This document shows, piece by piece, positions 63,401 to 64,000 of a stretch of DNA of 64,000 nucleotides; within the stretch, counting starts at the first letter, position 1; each line of letters starts with the position of its first letter. This DNA is from Lepus europaeus (lineage: Eukaryota; Chordata; Mammalia; Lagomorpha; Leporidae), in NCBI RefSeq assembly GCF_033115175.1, contig NC_084834.1, positions 13,117,294 to 13,181,293 of the forward strand, read 5' to 3'. The notes below the pieces were generated by a model. The model was not told the DNA's origin. It made no database searches and saw nothing but the letters and a program-made list of their open reading frames with translations. The position numbers were made by a program, and so were the translations under genes.

Positions 63401-63689
63401 TCGGTGGGATTTTTTGTTGCGTAGGCACACGCCCGTGCTTCTCCTTACTGACCTAGGTACCCACGTTAGGCGAGGGGAGATGTGGGGCTGGGAGAACCTT
63501 TTCTGCCTGATCTTCTAGGCGGAGGCAGGTGTGTTGTCTGAAAAGACCCTCACTCAACTCAGGCCAAGTATGCTATGTACTCTCTCTCTTCTTCCGCAGA
63601 CACGGCGGAGCCCGGCACCCGGGAACCTCTTCCGGACGTGCCGCCTTCGCGCACGGATGCGCCCGACGTTTGCACCGAGCCCGACCACG
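42486..63689 (+). CDS. 24 tandem repeat exons, 90 bp each (30 residues each)
   Basis: Exon starts are 42486 + 918k for k = 0 to 23: 42486, 43404, 44322, 45240, 46158, 47076, 47994, 48912, 49830, 50748, 51666, 52584, 53502, 54420, 55338, 56256, 57174, 58092, 59010, 59928, 60846, 61764, 62682, 63600; each ends 89 bases later. The acceptor is a strong pyrimidine tract (ctctctctcttcttccgcag), with a branch-site-like 'ctcaac' about 55 bases upstream; the donor is gtaggg. Phase is 1-1, so any number can be joined. Each encodes DTAEPGTREP, then LPDVPPSRTD, then APDVCTEPDH: eight Asp/Glu against two Arg, seven Pro, one Cys. The tail is expected to be disordered and strongly acidic. Only two of the 24 copies carry a base change. 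I do not recognise this repeat from a known protein. Splicing of all copies is inferred. Confidence 0.7.
42748..42783 (+). repeat. perfect inverted repeat in each repeat intron (first homogeneous copy shown)
   Basis: Arms of 15 bases (ctctctgccaggaag / cttcctggcagagag) with a 6-base loop (gatgtg or ggtgtg). The same element lies in every complete unit, including the intron after the diverged exon, and recurs each 918 bp to the right edge. The arms are identical in all copies read; the loop holds the main A/G variant. In RNA it would form a stable hairpin about 170 bases into the intron. Confidence 0.9.
47076..47165 (+). CDS. repeat exon 6, synonymous variant
   Basis: Same exon with Arg codon 8 changed from CGG to AGG (47096-47098). 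The protein is unchanged. It is one of only two exon variants in the array. Confidence 0.7.
49830..49919 (+). CDS. repeat exon 9, Pro-to-Ser variant
   Basis: Same exon with CCT to TCT at 49874-49876, giving ...PDVPSSRTD in place of ...PDVPPSRTD. This is the only amino-acid change among the 24 copies. Confidence 0.7.
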
Positions 63690-64000
63690 GTAGGGGCCCG
63701 GGCGTCTTGTGTCCTCTGGCCCTGGGTGCCCGCGGGGTTGCCGGAGCTCCTGGAGCGAGAAGGGGGCTTTCCTAGTCCCTCCGGGACCGGGAAGCGGTCG
63801 CCCAGCGACTCCTGGTCCCGAACCCCTGGCCAGTGCTCTGGAGCTGCGGTGGCATCCTCGGCTCTCTGCCAGGAAGGGTGTGCTTCCTGGCAGAGAGAGG
63901 GGCCGCGGTGCGAGTCGGGTGCTCCGACACGGGGCCGTGTGTGCTCCCGGGTTCTCAGCTTGGCTGCACGCTGCCTGGGCCTGTGTGCAAGGCGTCCGTT

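Larger units (their letters stand above)
22237..63689 (+). other. overall gene model: ARHGAP20-like gene with expanded repeat exons (partial at both ends)
   Basis: Thirty-one exons are supported here: six single exons for the RA end and RhoGAP domain, one diverged repeat exon, and 24 near-identical repeat exons. Phases match at every junction (1-1, 1-0, 0-0, 0-2, 2-0, 0-1, then 1-1 throughout), so the joined reading frame is open: 3177 bp, about 1059 codons. The family comparison to ARHGAP20 rests on the order of short motifs across the RhoGAP domain. It is from memory, not a search. The 5' exons (PH domain, most of RA) and the 3' end are missing. Joining the repeat exons to the RhoGAP exons is inferred from phase, strand and lack of anything else between them; no transcript was seen. 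It could be expressed or a recent unprocessed pseudogene. Intact frames in all exons favour a gene. Confidence 0.65.
41658..64000 (+). repeat. tandem array of 918-bp units, one exon each
   Basis: Period 918 bp with no indel seen over about 22.3 kb: 24 full intron-plus-exon units plus 311 bp of the next intron, cut by the window edge. Each unit is an 828-bp GC- and CpG-rich intron and a 90-bp exon. Copies differ at only a handful of positions. Repeated differences include ctctgg/ctctgc near the intron start, aaggatgtg/aagggtgtg in a hairpin loop, ggccgtgtg/ggccctgtg, and ccctcc/ccctct. Long open frames on both strands (for example about 218 codons antisense and 183 codons sense per unit) recur only because the unit is GC-rich and repeated. 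The simplest reading is a coding macrosatellite produced by unequal exchange inside a gene. Confidence 0.95.

Noticed and set aside
42486..63689. CRISPR-like array, because of regularly spaced identical elements
   Set aside because: The repeats are 918 bp, spacer and repeat alike are conserved, and the setting is a vertebrate gene with introns.

Overview
The window looks like nuclear DNA from a lagomorph, most likely a rabbit or hare (Leporidae). The evidence is a dense set of C-type SINEs (a GC-rich tRNA-like head opening near ggctcactaggctaatcctc, a CT-rich stretch, then an A tail) and several LINE-1 pieces whose 3' ends match the rabbit L1 3'UTR pattern (G-rich tract, then aataaaag and poly-A). 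A 200-base run of N (877-1076) is an assembly gap.

Layout. Positions 1 to about 22.2 kb hold no exon I can support. They are filled with L1 fragments, C-SINEs, an older mammalian repeat, microsatellites and unassigned AT-rich sequence. From 22.2 kb to the right edge there is one plus-strand gene. Six exons (22237-22416, 26272-26408, 27621-27782, 32200-32306, 33032-33227, 34409-34559) join in frame, with GT/AG borders and matching phases. They encode the end of an RA-like region and a complete RhoGAP-type domain that most resembles ARHGAP20. The 5' exons (PH domain and most of RA) were not found and probably lie further upstream. The RhoGAP domain has lost the arginine finger (Gln instead) and the conserved catalytic-site asparagine (Lys instead), so it is probably not an active GAP.

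After a 7 kb intron of diverged duplicated modules (35.4-41 kb), the gene runs into a large tandem array from 41.6 kb to the window edge. The unit is exactly 918 bp: an 828-bp intron plus a 90-bp exon. The exon has a strong acceptor, a GT donor and symmetric phase 1-1, so each copy adds 30 in-frame residues of an acidic, proline-rich repeat. A diverged first exon (84 bp, 28 residues) is followed by 24 nearly identical exons, and the array continues past the window. Sequence variants recur every 5 units (4590 bp), which shows a higher-order repeat. The likely product is a catalytically dead RhoGAP head followed by a long, probably copy-number-variable acidic tail. I do not recognise this architecture from any described gene.

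The large intron also holds a small cluster of structural-RNA fragments: the 5' half of a tRNA-Phe, a piece of the 45S pre-rRNA 5' external transcribed spacer flanked by an 11-bp direct repeat, and a weaker tRNA-like segment. Nothing bacterial, viral or CRISPR-like was seen.
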